Below, in pieces: positions 36,658 through 45,988 of a stretch of DNA of 64,000 bases; position 1 is the first letter of the stretch; each line of letters begins with the position of its first letter. Made by a program: the position numbers and the translations under genes. The stretch lies in NCBI RefSeq assembly GCF_000152905.1, contig NZ_AAMY01000004.1:124001-188000 (forward strand), written 5' to 3'. A model generated the notes under the pieces. That model had not been told where the DNA came from, ran no database searches, and saw nothing but the letters and a program-made list of their open reading frames with translations. This stretch comes from Nitrobacter sp. Nb-311A (lineage in GTDB: Bacteria > Pseudomonadota > Alphaproteobacteria > Rhizobiales > Xanthobacteraceae).

Positions 36658-37049
36658 GTGTGCCTCCATTTGTATTCCGGCAGGGGTCATCATCGGCGCA
36701 CGATGAGATCTCACCGGACGTCTGTTCGGTTTAACTGTGAAAGCGGTACTGCGGATCATCGGCGGAACGCGCCGGTTTACCTGATCGGCGCGACGCGGAT
36801 CGTCGATGTGCAGGTAAATAGTAGCTGAAAGTATCGGCCGCCGGTATTCGGGAAATAACCTATAGCGTTTTCGAGCGAAGTGGATACCGGTTCGCGTCAA
36901 GAAAACGCGTCAAAACAAAAAGCTGGAGCCCGGCTTTGATTCCGTCAAAGCCGGAATAGCTCTAAGCCCAACCACTATCGTGACGCCGATGTGCGCAGAC
37001 ATACAGATGAGAACTGTATCGGCGCTCTGCGGAGAATCGATACCTGCTG
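36658..37049. other. Intergenic region with a copy of repeat B
   Basis: Only a long copy of repeat B (36861-36965) is visible. Everything else is without a recognisable gene. Confidence 0.6.
36861..36965 (+). repeat. Dispersed repeat B, long copy with hairpin
   Basis: TATAGCGTTTTCGAGCGAAG, then ACCGGTTCGCGTCAAGAAAA, ending in GAGC...CCGGCTTTGA / TCAAAGCCGG...GCTC arms (about 36926-36962). This is the best-preserved copy. Confidence 0.8.
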
Positions 37050-37301
37050 TCAGAGGCTAGGATTGCTTTCGGATCTGGCCGTCGCCGCTCGGCTTCGAAA
37101 GTAATCCAGCACGAAGAGACGGATTGCCGAGGAGAGGTTGCCCTGTTGGCGGTTGCTATCGATCTCCCCGACGAGTTCGGACAGGGTCATGTCGCGATGA
37201 CTCGAAATTTCCTTCATCCCGTTCCAGAAGGCTTCCTCGAGGCTTACGCTCGTCTTGTGGCCGGCAACTACGATCGATCGTTTCACTACCGGCGATTTCA
37301 T
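37050..37301 (-). CDS. RHH_4 ribbon-helix-helix protein (paralogue 2)
   Basis: An 83-residue protein overlapping the stop of the DUF4169 gene by four bases (ATGA), so they form one transcript. Sequence: VVKRSIVVAGHKTSVSLEEA (strand and first helix), MKEISSHRDMTLSELVGEID, then NLSSAIRLFVLDYFRSRA. Short MetJ/Arc-type DNA-binding proteins of this kind are widespread in alphaproteobacteria. Target unknown. It follows fumC and DUF4169. Confidence 0.85.
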   Translation of the reverse strand: MKSPVVKRSIVVAGHKTSVSLEEAFWNGMKEISSHRDMTLSELVGEIDSNRQQGNLSSAIRLFVLDYFRSRAATARSESNPSL

Positions 37302-37486
37302 GACGCGTCCTCACCGTCGATGCGGTGTTGATCGAGCAAGCGCATGTCTCGCATTATCTTCTGTTTGGAAAGATCGCGCTCGGCTTTGGTGCGGCCGAAG
37401 CGTGTTCGATTAACGTCAGCGATGGCGGCCGCCTGTTTACGCTCGGCGTGCTTCCTGCGCTTGTTCAAATTAATCACATCCCCCAT
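37298..37486 (-). CDS. DUF4169 small basic protein
   Basis: A 62-residue protein from ATG 37486 (MGDVINLNKRRKHAERKQAA). It matches DUF4169: N-terminal INLNKRRKHAERK, then ADVNRTRFGRTKAERDLSKQ. Highly basic and probably helical. It precedes paralogue 2 of the RHH proteins with a 4-base overlap and follows fumC on the same strand by 220 bases. Function unknown. Confidence 0.8.
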   Translation of the reverse strand: MGDVINLNKRRKHAERKQAAAIADVNRTRFGRTKAERDLSKQKIMRDMRLLDQHRIDGEDAS

Positions 37487-37707
37487 GACCGATTCCGCTG
37501 TCTCAAATACCGGGAACGCGTAACTGCAAATATCGACGCCGCCATAAGCGGCTATAATTTTGTGATGTATCATGATGCATCGCAACAGGATAGAAAATTT
37601 TGTCCAAAATGCTCAATAATATGGGATAGATCAGTTCACGAAGCGCTGATCGCTAGAATATCATCCTGACGGGATTTATAGAGGCATTGAACGTTCGACC
37701 GATTGTA

Positions 37708-39117
37708 TCATCCCGGTCGCGTCATTTTATGGGGTTGCACCAATCGGTCGAATTCCGCGGCCGTGACAAAGCCGAGCCGCTGAGCCTCCTCCTTCAATGT
37801 TGTTCCGCGAGCGTGGGCGGCTTTAGCGACCTTCGCCGCGTTATCGTAGCCGATCCTCGGCGCGAGCGCCGTGACCAGCATGAGCGAACGTTGCATCAAT
37901 TCGCGGATCCGCTGCTCGTCGGCATGGATGCCCTTGATGCAGTGTTCGGTGAATGAGCGCACGACGTCGGCGAGCAGTTGTATGGAATCGATCATGCAGT
38001 AGGCCATAACCGGCTTGTAAACGTTGAGTTCGAAATGCCCCTGACTACCAGCTACAGTCACTGTCGTATGGTTTCCGAACACCCGGCAACAGACCATGGT
38101 CACCGCCTCGCACTGAGTGGGGTTGACCTTCCCCGGCATAATGGACGATCCAGGTTCGTTCTCGGGAAGGATCAGCTCTCCGAGGCCGGAACGAGGTCCA
38201 GAACCGAGAAGGCGGATGTCGTTCGCGATCTTGAACAGACCTGTTGCGACGGCATTGATCGCGCCGTGAACGAAAACATAGGCGTCGTTTGAGGCCAGCG
38301 CTTCAAATTTGTTGGGAGCGCTCGTGAAGGGGAGTTTCGCAAGCAGCGCTGTATTTTTCGCAAACAGTTTGGCGAATTTTGGCTTCGAGTTGAGTCCTGT
38401 TCCCACGGCGGTTCCACCTTGCGCCAGCGGATAGAGGTCCTTCAGTGCTGTGCGAAGCCGGGCCAGACCGCTCTCGATCTGCGCCGCATAGCCGGAGAAT
38501 TCCTGTCCGAGCGTCAGCGGAGTTGCATCCTGGGTATGGGTCCGTCCTATCTTGACGATATGCGCGAACGCCTTTTCCTTTTCGCGCAGCGTCTTGAGCA
38601 GGGCGGCCAGCGCGGGCACGAGATCAGACACGATGCCATGAGCCGCCGCGATATGCATCGCTGTCGGAAATGTATCGTTCGACGACTGGCTCATGTTGAC
38701 GTGGTCGTTGGGGTGAACGGGCTTCTTGTCGCCGCGTTTGCCACCGAGCAGCTCGTTGGCACGGTTGGAGATGACCTCATTGAGGTTCATGTTGGTCTGC
38801 GTGCCGGAACCCGTCTGCCAGACCACCAGCGGAAAATGATCGTCGAGCTTGCCGTCGATCACTTCGCGCGCCGCACGAAGGATTGCGGTCGCGCGCCGGC
38901 GGTCGAGCAGGCCAAGCTCCCGATTGGTCTGTGCTGCTGCGAATTTGACGATGCCGAGCGCTCGAATCAGCGGCATCGGCATCCGGTTCTCTCCAATGCG
39001 GAAGTTTTGTCGACTGCGTTCGGTCTGGGCCCCCCAATAGCGGTCGGCCTGAACTTCTATGGGACCGAAGCTGTCGGTTTCGGTGCGCGTTTTCGCCGTG
39101 CGTGATGACGCAACCAT
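37708..39117 (-). CDS. fumC: Fumarate hydratase class II
   Basis: A 469-residue protein, usual length. The aspartase/fumarase signature [20 protein letters not shown] lies at about residue 325 ([12 protein letters not shown] follows). Substrate-site motifs [20 protein letters not shown] (near 145) and [20 protein letters not shown] (near 190) are also present, and the N-terminus is [20 protein letters not shown]. It interconverts fumarate and malate in the TCA cycle and is the oxygen-stable isozyme. The downstream DUF4169 and RHH genes may share its transcript. Confidence 0.96.
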   Translation of the reverse strand: MVASSRTAKTRTETDSFGPIEVQADRYWGAQTERSRQNFRIGENRMPMPLIRALGIVKFAAAQTNRELGLLDRRRATAILRAAREVIDGKLDDHFPLVVWQTGSGTQTNMNLNEVISNRANELLGGKRGDKKPVHPNDHVNMSQSSNDTFPTAMHIAAAHGIVSDLVPALAALLKTLREKEKAFAHIVKIGRTHTQDATPLTLGQEFSGYAAQIESGLARLRTALKDLYPLAQGGTAVGTGLNSKPKFAKLFAKNTALLAKLPFTSAPNKFEALASNDAYVFVHGAINAVATGLFKIANDIRLLGSGPRSGLGELILPENEPGSSIMPGKVNPTQCEAVTMVCCRVFGNHTTVTVAGSQGHFELNVYKPVMAYCMIDSIQLLADVVRSFTEHCIKGIHADEQRIRELMQRSLMLVTALAPRIGYDNAAKVAKAAHARGTTLKEEAQRLGFVTAAEFDRLVQPHKMTRPG

Positions 39118-39213
39118 GTTTCAGTCCGTTATGTTGAATGTTCGGTGCCGCTATCGGGCGCAGCCCGATCGTCAGTCCCACGAAAAGGCGCTCCGGCAAA
39201 TGCAACAACCCGG

Positions 39214-39759
39214 CTACTTCTTGCGGAAGCGGTCCAGTCTGACAACCTCGGCGCCCTGGCCAGGTTTAGGTTTGTCCTCGGTTTCCGCCGCTGTAGGCTG
39301 GGAATGGTCGGCCGGAGCGGCCAGCGCCGTCGGGGAGGGCGCGGTCGATGGTTCGCTCGCATTTGTCTCGATCTCAGCCTTCTCTGTTTCGGCTTTTTCT
39401 GTCTCAGCGGGCTCAAACTGCAATCCGAACTGGACCGATGGATCGAAGAAGCTCTTGATCGCGCTGAAAGGAACCACGAGGCGCTCAGGCACGCCGCCGA
39501 ACGATAGACCGACCTCGAAGTGATCCTCGGTCACCGTCAGATCCCAGAACTGATGTTGGAGAATGATGGTCATCTCCTCGGGATACTGCGCCAGAAGGCG
39601 GGACGATATCGTCACGCCGTCGGCCTTCGACATGAAGGTGATGAAAAAGTGGTGCTCGCCCGGCAGCCCGTGCTCGGCGGCGTCCGTCAGCACGCGGCGC
39701 AGGACACCGCGCATTGCGTCGCTCGTGAGCAAATCGTAGCGAATATGATCGGTTGGCAT
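39214..39759 (-). CDS. sspB: SspB-type ClpXP adaptor (alphaproteobacterial)
   Basis: A 181-residue protein. The N-terminal substrate-binding domain (1-115) carries HIRYDLLTSDAMRGVLRRVL, GEHHFFITFMSKADGVTISS, then LSFGGVPERLVVPFSAIKSF and FDPSVQFGLQF, hallmarks of SspB. The linker (about 118-165) is Ala/Glu/Thr/Pro-rich with ETEKAETEKA repeats, and the C-terminal GAEVVRLDRFRKK is the ClpX-binding tail. The adaptor hands ssrA-tagged proteins to ClpXP. It lies 230 bases from the ssrA gene on the same strand, which fits the role. Confidence 0.93.
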   Translation of the reverse strand: MPTDHIRYDLLTSDAMRGVLRRVLTDAAEHGLPGEHHFFITFMSKADGVTISSRLLAQYPEEMTIILQHQFWDLTVTEDHFEVGLSFGGVPERLVVPFSAIKSFFDPSVQFGLQFEPAETEKAETEKAEIETNASEPSTAPSPTALAAPADHSQPTAAETEDKPKPGQGAEVVRLDRFRKK

Positions 39760-39984
39760 CGATTAGGTCTCGTCGCCTCGGCAGTATAGCGCAAATCGCC
39801 GCGAGCATTTGGGGCCGACTCGCACCGTCTCGCGATGATACTCCTGCGATTTTGCCGGGTCAGCAGCGATTGGGGTCGGCCGGTAAGTTTCTTGTCGCCA
39901 GGTTGGCTGGAGCGGTGAACGGATTAAGAGTGGAGGCTTCTGTTGCCAGGTGCCTCCGAACCCCGCCTGACGGAGCTTAACCCA
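39760..39984. other. Intergenic region between sspB and ssrA
   Basis: No gene or repeat that I recognise. The 3' end of the ssrA coding RNA probably falls near its right edge. Confidence 0.5.
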
Positions 39985-40246
39985 TCAGGACTTCAGAGTG
40001 GTCTTTCAAACTGCGTTACGCAGCCTGAGCAACCGGAGCATAGTTGTCGTTTGCAACTATTGCATAGCCCGATAACGGCGGAACCATACCGGGAAAAAGC
40101 GAGCCCTTTACGCCCTCGTCGATCCTGTTTCGCCCCCGCCAGAACCCAAATCTGCCGAGTCGGGCTCTGGTGGAGGCGCCGGGTACTGCCCCCGGGTCCG
40201 AATGGTTTATTGCGGCGGCCATTTATTTCCATAGCCGGCGAACCGG
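39985..40246 (-). ncRNA. ssrA: tmRNA, circularly permuted two-piece form
   Basis: Minus strand. The coding RNA begins GGGGGCG at 40137 (followed by AAACAGGATCGACG) and the acceptor RNA ends CGCCTCCACCA at 40168. Their ends pair as a 7-bp acceptor stem (one G-U), and CCGGG / CCCGG forms the T-stem beside it. The two pieces are in swapped order with a 30-base spacer (40138-40167) to be removed, as in other alphaproteobacteria. The tag reading frame, GCA to TAA at 40054-40016, encodes ANDNYAPVAQAA, the typical tag of this family. A -10 box TATATT (40254-40259) precedes the acceptor piece; the 5' and 3' limits are approximate. Function: trans-translation, rescuing stalled ribosomes and tagging proteins for ClpXP. 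Confidence 0.9.
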
Positions 40247-40405
40247 CGCTTTCAATATAGTCTGCAAAACGTGAGGAAAAAAGGGTGCTGGACGGCACAT
40301 TTTTTGCCGCCTCGCCGATCCATTTTCCGGGGCGGGGTATAATGGGAATGTGGTGAGACCCACCGACCCGACGCTTAAGTTCATCGCCCGGAAAGCGCCA
40401 CTGGC

Positions 40406-41200
40406 ATGAATCAATATCACGATCTGCTCGAACGAATCCTCCGCGAAGGCGCGGAGAAACATGACCGTACCGGCACCGGCACGCTGTCTGTCTTTGGACA
40501 TCAGATGCGCTTCGATCTCGCATCCGGCTTTCCGATGCTGACCACCAAGAAACTTCCCCTCCGGTCGATCGTGCATGAACTGCTCTGGTTCTTGAGGGGT
40601 GAGACCAACATCAAATATCTGAAAGACAACGGCGTTTCGATCTGGGACGAGTGGGCCGATGAAAATGGTGATCTCGGTCCGGTGTACGGCTCGCAATGGC
40701 GTTCATGGCCCGCGCCGGACGGCGGCAGTATCGACCAGATCGCCAACGTCATTGACATGATCCGGCGCAACCCCGATTCGCGGCGGCTGATCGTCAGTGC
40801 TTGGAATCCGGCCGATGTCGATAAAATGGCGCTACCGCCGTGCCATTGCCTGTTTCAGTTCTATGTCGCCGATGGAAAACTGTCATGCCAGCTTTATCAG
40901 CGCTCGGCCGATGTATTCCTCGGCGTGCCCTTCAATATTGCGTCCTACGCGCTGCTGACGATGATGGTTGCGCAGGTCACGGGGCTCAGTCCAGGCGACT
41001 TCGTCCATAGTCTGGGTGACGCGCACCTCTATTCGAATCATCTTGAGCAGGCTCGGCTTCAACTGTCGCGGCCGGCGCGGCCGCTGCCGACGATGACGAT
41101 CAACCCCGAGGTGAAGGATATCTTCGCGTTCTGCTACGGGGATTTCAAACTGGAGAACTATGATCCTCATCCGCACATCAAGGCCGAGGTCGCGGTATGA
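40406..41200 (+). CDS. thyA: Thymidylate synthase
   Basis: A 264-residue protein, the standard length. Motifs: [62 protein letters not shown] (catalytic Cys in CHCLFQ), [20 protein letters not shown], and [20 protein letters not shown] near the end. It makes dTMP from dUMP using methylene-THF, yielding DHF. Its stop overlaps the start of folA (ATGA), so the DHF is regenerated by the next gene's product. Confidence 0.97.
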   Translation: MNQYHDLLERILREGAEKHDRTGTGTLSVFGHQMRFDLASGFPMLTTKKLPLRSIVHELLWFLRGETNIKYLKDNGVSIWDEWADENGDLGPVYGSQWRSWPAPDGGSIDQIANVIDMIRRNPDSRRLIVSAWNPADVDKMALPPCHCLFQFYVADGKLSCQLYQRSADVFLGVPFNIASYALLTMMVAQVTGLSPGDFVHSLGDAHLYSNHLEQARLQLSRPARPLPTMTINPEVKDIFAFCYGDFKLENYDPHPHIKAEVAV

Positions 41201-41733
41201 CCGGGACCGTCCCCCAGCGTCCGGAAATCGTCCTGGTGGTTGCGGTCGCCGAAAACGGCATCATTGGTCAGCGCAATGAAATCCCTTGGCGGCTGAAAGC
41301 CGATCTGCAACGTTTCAAGGCGATCACCATCGGCAAGCCGATCGTAATGGGCCGCAAAACCTTCGACTCATTGCGCCGACCGCTGTCGGGACGAACCAAC
41401 ATCGTCATCACCCGCGATCCGGGCTTTACCGCGGCCGGAGCGTTGGTGACGCGATCGCTGGCAGACGCGCTTGCCATCGCAAAAGGAGATGCCCTGCGGC
41501 GCTCGGTCACTGAGATTGCGGTGATCGGCGGAGCCGAGATCTATAATGCTTCTATGCCCGTAGCCGATCGGCTCGAAGTGACCGAGGTTCATGCCACAGT
41601 CGATGGCGATACCGTCTTCCCGCCGATCGATCTTTTGATCTGGCATGAAATCGCCCGCTGCCGAAACAAGGCCGCCGCCGGCGACACTGCTGACCACTCT
41701 TATGTGACATATCGCCGTCGGACGCAGCATTAA
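41197..41733 (+). CDS. folA: Dihydrofolate reductase
   Basis: A 178-residue protein. The DHFR fold shows [41 protein letters not shown] (Asp in the substrate site), [40 protein letters not shown] and a closing [20 protein letters not shown]-dependent reduction of DHF to THF. It overlaps thyA by four bases, a classic pair. Confidence 0.95.
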   Translation: MTGTVPQRPEIVLVVAVAENGIIGQRNEIPWRLKADLQRFKAITIGKPIVMGRKTFDSLRRPLSGRTNIVITRDPGFTAAGALVTRSLADALAIAKGDALRRSVTEIAVIGGAEIYNASMPVADRLEVTEVHATVDGDTVFPPIDLLIWHEIARCRNKAAAGDTADHSYVTYRRRTQH

Positions 41734-41801
41734 CCGCATTCCCTGATGTTTGCATTGACATTTGTCTGATCGAATATAGCTCCTTCAATCAACAAGCCGC
41801 G

Positions 41802-41830
41802 TTGTAAGGGCGAAGAGCGTCCCCTATAAG
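41802..41830 (+). promoter_or_regulatory. Predicted sigma-70-type promoter of hflK
   Basis: TTGTAA (41802-41807), 17 bases spacer, TATAAG (41825-41830), 60 bases before the hflK ATG. A TTGACA further upstream at 41755 is not at the right distance from a -10. The prediction is by consensus only. Confidence 0.4.
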
Positions 41831-41890
41831 GTCGAATGGACAGAGCGAGGTTAGGCTTTAAAAGGCCCATCCGCGCGGAGGAGAGTATCG

Positions 41891-43036
41891 ATGCCGTGGA
41901 AGAATCAAACCGGAGGTCCATGGGGTCAGGGTCCAAAAGGGCCTTGGGGGGCCGGCCCGCAGCCGACCGGGCCCAAGCCGCCGGATCTTGAGGATCTGCT
42001 GCGTCGGGCCCAGGAGCGCATCCGGCAACTGTTGCCGGGGGGGCATCTGAGCACCATGGGCGTTTTGCTGATCTTGATCGGCGCGGTCGTAATCTGGGGC
42101 ATGTCCGGCTTTTTCCGCGTGCAGTCCGAAGAACTCGGCGTGGTGCTGCGGTTCGGCAAGCATGTGCGAACCGTCCAGCCCGGCCTCAACTATCACCTGC
42201 CATATCCTATCGAGAGCGTGTTGCTGCCCAAGGCGCTGCGCGTCTCAACCCTCAATATCGGTTTGACGCTGGCTCAGGACCCGGCTCGGAACACCAGCAC
42301 GATGCGCGATGTGCCGGAGGAAAGTCTGATGCTGACGGGCGACGAAAACATCGTCGACGTCGATTTCACCGTGTTGTGGCGGATCAAGCCGGGCGGGGTC
42401 GGTGACTTCCTCTTCAACATCCAAAATCCGGAAGGCACCGTGAAAGCGGTGGCCGAAAGTGCGATGCGCGAGTGGGTCGGACGTTCGGATATTCAACCGA
42501 TTCTAACGTCCGAGCGAACCAAAATTGAAGCTTCGGTGCACGAACTCATGCAGAAGACCCTGGACCAATATGGTGCCGGTGTTCTGATTCAGCAGGTGCA
42601 GATGCAGAAGGTCGATCCACCGGCTCAGGTCATCGATTCATTTCGCGATGTGCAGGCGGCGCGTGCCGACCTCGAGCGGCTGCAGAACGAAGCCCAGACC
42701 TATGCCAATCGAGTCATTCCCGATGCGCGTGGTCGGGCGGCGCAGATCGTACAGAATGCCGAAGGCTACAAGGAACAGGCGATCGCCGAAGCCAAGGGTC
42801 AGAGTTCGCGTTTCTTGCAGGTCTACCAGGCCTACAAGGCGGCGCCGGACGTGACACGCGAGCGCATCTACCTGGAGACCATGGAACATGTGCTAGGGGA
42901 GGCGGACAAGCTCGTGTATGATCCGGGTTCATCGTCCTCGGGTATCGTGCCTTACCTGCCGCTGAGCGAATTGACATCGCGGCGCGGTGGCTCGACGACG
43001 AACCAGCCTGCCAAGACGAATGGGGGTGCCCGATGA
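41891..43036 (+). CDS. hflK: FtsH protease modulator HflK
   Basis: A 381-residue membrane protein. A Gly/Pro-rich N-terminus (MPWKNQTGGPWGQGPKGPWG) precedes one membrane helix (STMGVLLILIGAVVIWGMSG), then the SPFH/prohibitin domain: SEELGVVLRFGKHVRTVQPG, LNYHLPYPIE, NIVDVDFTVLWRIK, AESAMREWVGRSDIQPILTS. The coiled-coil tail carries EAQTYANRVIPDARGRAAQI. It forms a ring with HflC around FtsH. Starts at ATG 41891 with GGAG upstream; hflC follows with a 4-base overlap. Confidence 0.95.
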   Translation: MPWKNQTGGPWGQGPKGPWGAGPQPTGPKPPDLEDLLRRAQERIRQLLPGGHLSTMGVLLILIGAVVIWGMSGFFRVQSEELGVVLRFGKHVRTVQPGLNYHLPYPIESVLLPKALRVSTLNIGLTLAQDPARNTSTMRDVPEESLMLTGDENIVDVDFTVLWRIKPGGVGDFLFNIQNPEGTVKAVAESAMREWVGRSDIQPILTSERTKIEASVHELMQKTLDQYGAGVLIQQVQMQKVDPPAQVIDSFRDVQAARADLERLQNEAQTYANRVIPDARGRAAQIVQNAEGYKEQAIAEAKGQSSRFLQVYQAYKAAPDVTRERIYLETMEHVLGEADKLVYDPGSSSSGIVPYLPLSELTSRRGGSTTNQPAKTNGGAR

Positions 43037-43929
43037 AAATCGGAGTTTTAGGGATTGCCGCGCTCCTGCTCGGAATGGCTCTGCTGGTGGTGGGATACAG
43101 CTCTGTTTTCACGGTGAGCCAGACCGAACAGGTGTTGCTCGTGCGACTGGGCGAGCCGATACGCGTCGCCACTGAGCCGGGATTGCATTTCAAGGCGCCG
43201 TTCGTGGATTCTGTAATCGCGATCGACAAACGAATTCTGGACCTCGAGCAGGCGTCGCAGGAGGTCATTGCGTCGGATCAGAAGCGGCTCGTTGTCGATG
43301 CATTCGCGCGATACCGCATCAAGGATGCGCTGCGTTTCTATCAAAGCGTGGGCTCCATTCAGGTCGCTAATATCCAGTTGACGACGCTGCTCAACGCATC
43401 GCTACGCCGGGTTCTCGGTGAGGTGACATTCATTCAGGTCGTGCGGGATGAGCGCGAACAACTGATGGCCCGCATTCGCGACCAGCTCGACAGAGAGGCT
43501 GGCGGATACGGCATCTCCGTGGTCGATGTCCGGATTCGGCGGGCCGATCTGCCGGAACAGAATAGTCAGGCGATCTACCAGCGTATGCAGACCGAGCGGC
43601 AACGCGAAGCTGCGGAATTCCGCGCTCAGGGTGGGCAAAAGGCGCAGGAAATCCGGGCCAAGGCCGATCGGGAAGCGACCGTTATCATCGCCGAGGCCAA
43701 TTCATCGGCCGAGCAGATTCGCGGTCAGGGTGACGGCGAACGCAACAGGCTCTTTGCCCACGCCTACAATCAGGACCCGGCATTCTTCGCGTTCTATCGG
43801 TCGATGGGCGCCTATCAAACCGGACTGAAAAGCAGTGGTACGCGTTTTCTGCTGAAGCCGGATTCCGACTTTTTCCGCTTCTTCGGACATATTCGTGGCC
43901 AGTCGGCGGCCTCCGCACCGAGGCCGTGA
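43033..43929 (+). CDS. hflC: FtsH protease modulator HflC
   Basis: A 298-residue membrane protein. One N-terminal helix (IGVLGIAALLLGMALLVVGY), then the SPFH domain: TEQVLLVRLGEPIRVATEPG, LHFKAPFVDSVIAIDKRILD, and a coiled-coil with EFRAQGGQKAQEIRAKADRE. It forms a periplasmic complex with HflK that limits FtsH degradation. It overlaps hflK by ATGA. The DUF2065 gene follows 33 bases later. Confidence 0.95.
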   Translation: MKIGVLGIAALLLGMALLVVGYSSVFTVSQTEQVLLVRLGEPIRVATEPGLHFKAPFVDSVIAIDKRILDLEQASQEVIASDQKRLVVDAFARYRIKDALRFYQSVGSIQVANIQLTTLLNASLRRVLGEVTFIQVVRDEREQLMARIRDQLDREAGGYGISVVDVRIRRADLPEQNSQAIYQRMQTERQREAAEFRAQGGQKAQEIRAKADREATVIIAEANSSAEQIRGQGDGERNRLFAHAYNQDPAFFAFYRSMGAYQTGLKSSGTRFLLKPDSDFFRFFGHIRGQSAASAPRP

Positions 43930-43962
43930 AATCGACATCGCGAGGGTTGGGAGACGCCATCG

Positions 43963-44163
43963 ATGGGTTCCATCGCCTTCGCCGATTTTCTTGTCGGTCT
44001 CGGTGTTCTGTTCATGCTTGAAGGCCTTCTGTTCGCCGCGGCGCCGGATTGGACGCGGCGAGCGATGGAAAGCGCGCTGGCAGTACCGGAACACATTTTA
44101 CGGCTGGTGGGTATAGGGTCGGCAATCGCGGGCCTTATCCTGATCTGGCTGGTCAGGCACTAG
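43963..44163 (+). CDS. DUF2065 (YjeT-type) small membrane protein
   Basis: A 66-residue protein with two helices: FADFLVGLGVLFMLEGLLFA and LVGIGSAIAGLILIWLVRH, joined by the conserved DWTRRAMESALAVPEHILR. DUF2065 commonly lies next to hflKC, as here. Function unknown; it may be a small partner of the HflKC-FtsH complex (inference from context). Confidence 0.85.
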   Translation: MGSIAFADFLVGLGVLFMLEGLLFAAAPDWTRRAMESALAVPEHILRLVGIGSAIAGLILIWLVRH

Positions 44164-44189
44164 AGTTGTTTCAACTGCGTTGAATCAGA

Positions 44190-44259
44190 CTCGCCGCTTA
44201 TCTTTTTGTTTGAGCATGATCTTTTCCGAAAACCGGTTTCCACTTTTCGGATCATGCTC
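44190..44259 (-). repeat. Dispersed palindromic repeat A, copy 3 (inverted)
   Basis: Reads in the reverse direction of the 20450 copy: GAGCATGATC (44212-44221), TTTTCCGAAAACCGGTTTCC and GATCATGCTC (44250-44259). The upstream CGCTTATCTTTTTGTTT matches the tail of the other copy after inversion. Confidence 0.85.
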
Positions 44260-44422
44260 TGGAGCACGGACTCCGCAACGGTACCTCGTGAACGGAGTGC
44301 CGGCTTTTTGCCGCAATCGGGAGCCCGATGGATTGGCGAACGCTGTTTTCGCGGCTTGCGCAGGTACGGCGTCCGGCGCAGTGTATGTCCGGCAATATGT
44401 TTCTCCAGGAGAGACTCGCAAC

Positions 44423-45913
44423 ATGATCCGAGCGATTCACGCGTTGAGCCTTCGCCGGCGTTCCCTGCTGACCGCGCTTTGCCTCAGCATCGCAAGCGCC
44501 ATGATATCAGCGCCGGCGCTGGCCCGAGGTCCCGATGGCATCGCCGATGTGGCGGAAAAGGTGATCGACGCGGTGGTCAACATCTCGACGACCCAAAAGG
44601 TCGACGTCAAGAACGGCGAGGGCCGCCGCCTGATTCCACAACTTCCGCCGGGATCGCCGTTCGAGGAGTTCTTCGACGACTTCTTCAAGAATCGCCGCGG
44701 CGGCAAGAATGGCGGCCTGCAAACGCATAAGACAAACTCGCTCGGCTCCGGATTCATCGTCGATGCCGCCGGAATTGTGGTCACCAATAATCACGTCATC
44801 GCCGATTCCGACGAGATCAACGTCATTCTGAATGATGGCACCAAGGTCAAGGCTGAAACCATAGGGGTCGACAAGAAGACCGATCTTGCGGTGCTGAAGT
44901 TCAAGCCGCCGCATCCGCTGACGGCCGTCAAATTCGGCGATTCCGACAAGTTGCGGCTTGGTGAGTGGGTGATTGCCATCGGCAATCCGTTCAGTCTTGG
45001 CGGCTCCGTGACCGCCGGCATTGTCTCGGCGCGCAATCGCGACATCAACAACGGCCCGTATGACAGCTACATCCAGACCGACGCCTCCATTAACCGTGGT
45101 AACTCCGGTGGTCCGCTGTTCAATCTTGAGGGCGAGATTGTGGGAGTGAATACACTGATCATCTCGCCGTCTGGCGGTTCTATCGGTATCGGCTTCGCGG
45201 TGCCGTCGAAGACGGTCGCAGGCGTTGTTGATCAGTTGCGGCAGTTCGGTGAGTTGCGCCGAGGTTGGCTTGGCGTTCGTATCCAGCAAGTCACCGATGA
45301 AATCGCCGACAGCCTCAATATCAAACCGGCCCGCGGGGCGCTGGTTGCCGGCGTGGAGGACAAGGGGCCCGCTAAACCTGCCGGCATCGAACCCGGCGAT
45401 GTCATCATCGCTTTCGATGGAAAGGACATTAAGGAGCCGAAAGATTTATCGCGCATCGTCGCCGACACGGCAGTGGGCAAGACAGTCAAGGTCGTGATCA
45501 TTCGCAAAGGCAAGGAAGACACCAAGAAGGTTACGTTGGGACGTCTGGATGACAGCGACAAGCCCCTGCCGGTCTCGGTCAAGACCAAGCCGGGGGACGA
45601 CGACAAGCCCGTCACGCAAAAGGCGCTCGGCCTTGATCTCGCCGCGCTCAGCAAGGACCTGCGGGCGCGCTACAAGATTAAAGACAGTGTCAAGGGCGTC
45701 ATCATCACCGATGTCGAGGCCGATTCCGACGCGGCCGAGAAGCGGCTCAGCGCCGGCGACGTCATCGTCGAGGTGGCGCAGGAAGCCGTGGGCAGCGCGT
45801 CCGATATCCGCAAACGTATCGATCAATTGAAGAAGGACGGCAAAAAGGCGGTGCTGCTGATGGTCTCGAACGGCGCCGGCGAATTGCGGTTCGTGGCGCT
45901 GAGCTTGAAGTAA
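44423..45913 (+). CDS. degP: Do/DegP-type periplasmic serine protease
   Basis: A 496-residue protein from ATG 44423 (MIRAIHALSLRRRSLLTALC), with AGGAGAG upstream; the longer frame to 44180 runs through repeat A and is not credible. The signal peptide ends at PALA. The protease domain has His in VTNNHVIADSDEINV, Asp in KKTDLAVLKFKPP and Ser in INRGNSGGPLFNLEGEIVGV. Two PDZ domains follow: GWLGVRIQQVTDEIADSLNI (first) and a second near DVIVEVAQEAVGSASDIRKR. It degrades and refolds damaged periplasmic proteins. It lies directly after hflKC-DUF2065. Confidence 0.96.
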   Translation: MIRAIHALSLRRRSLLTALCLSIASAMISAPALARGPDGIADVAEKVIDAVVNISTTQKVDVKNGEGRRLIPQLPPGSPFEEFFDDFFKNRRGGKNGGLQTHKTNSLGSGFIVDAAGIVVTNNHVIADSDEINVILNDGTKVKAETIGVDKKTDLAVLKFKPPHPLTAVKFGDSDKLRLGEWVIAIGNPFSLGGSVTAGIVSARNRDINNGPYDSYIQTDASINRGNSGGPLFNLEGEIVGVNTLIISPSGGSIGIGFAVPSKTVAGVVDQLRQFGELRRGWLGVRIQQVTDEIADSLNIKPARGALVAGVEDKGPAKPAGIEPGDVIIAFDGKDIKEPKDLSRIVADTAVGKTVKVVIIRKGKEDTKKVTLGRLDDSDKPLPVSVKTKPGDDDKPVTQKALGLDLAALSKDLRARYKIKDSVKGVIITDVEADSDAAEKRLSAGDVIVEVAQEAVGSASDIRKRIDQLKKDGKKAVLLMVSNGAGELRFVALSLK

Positions 45914-45988
45914 GGCGCGACCGCCCTTTGTCATTCCGGACGGCTTGCAACGCAAGCCGATCCGGAAGCCGCTTTCCGCAGAGCAAGT

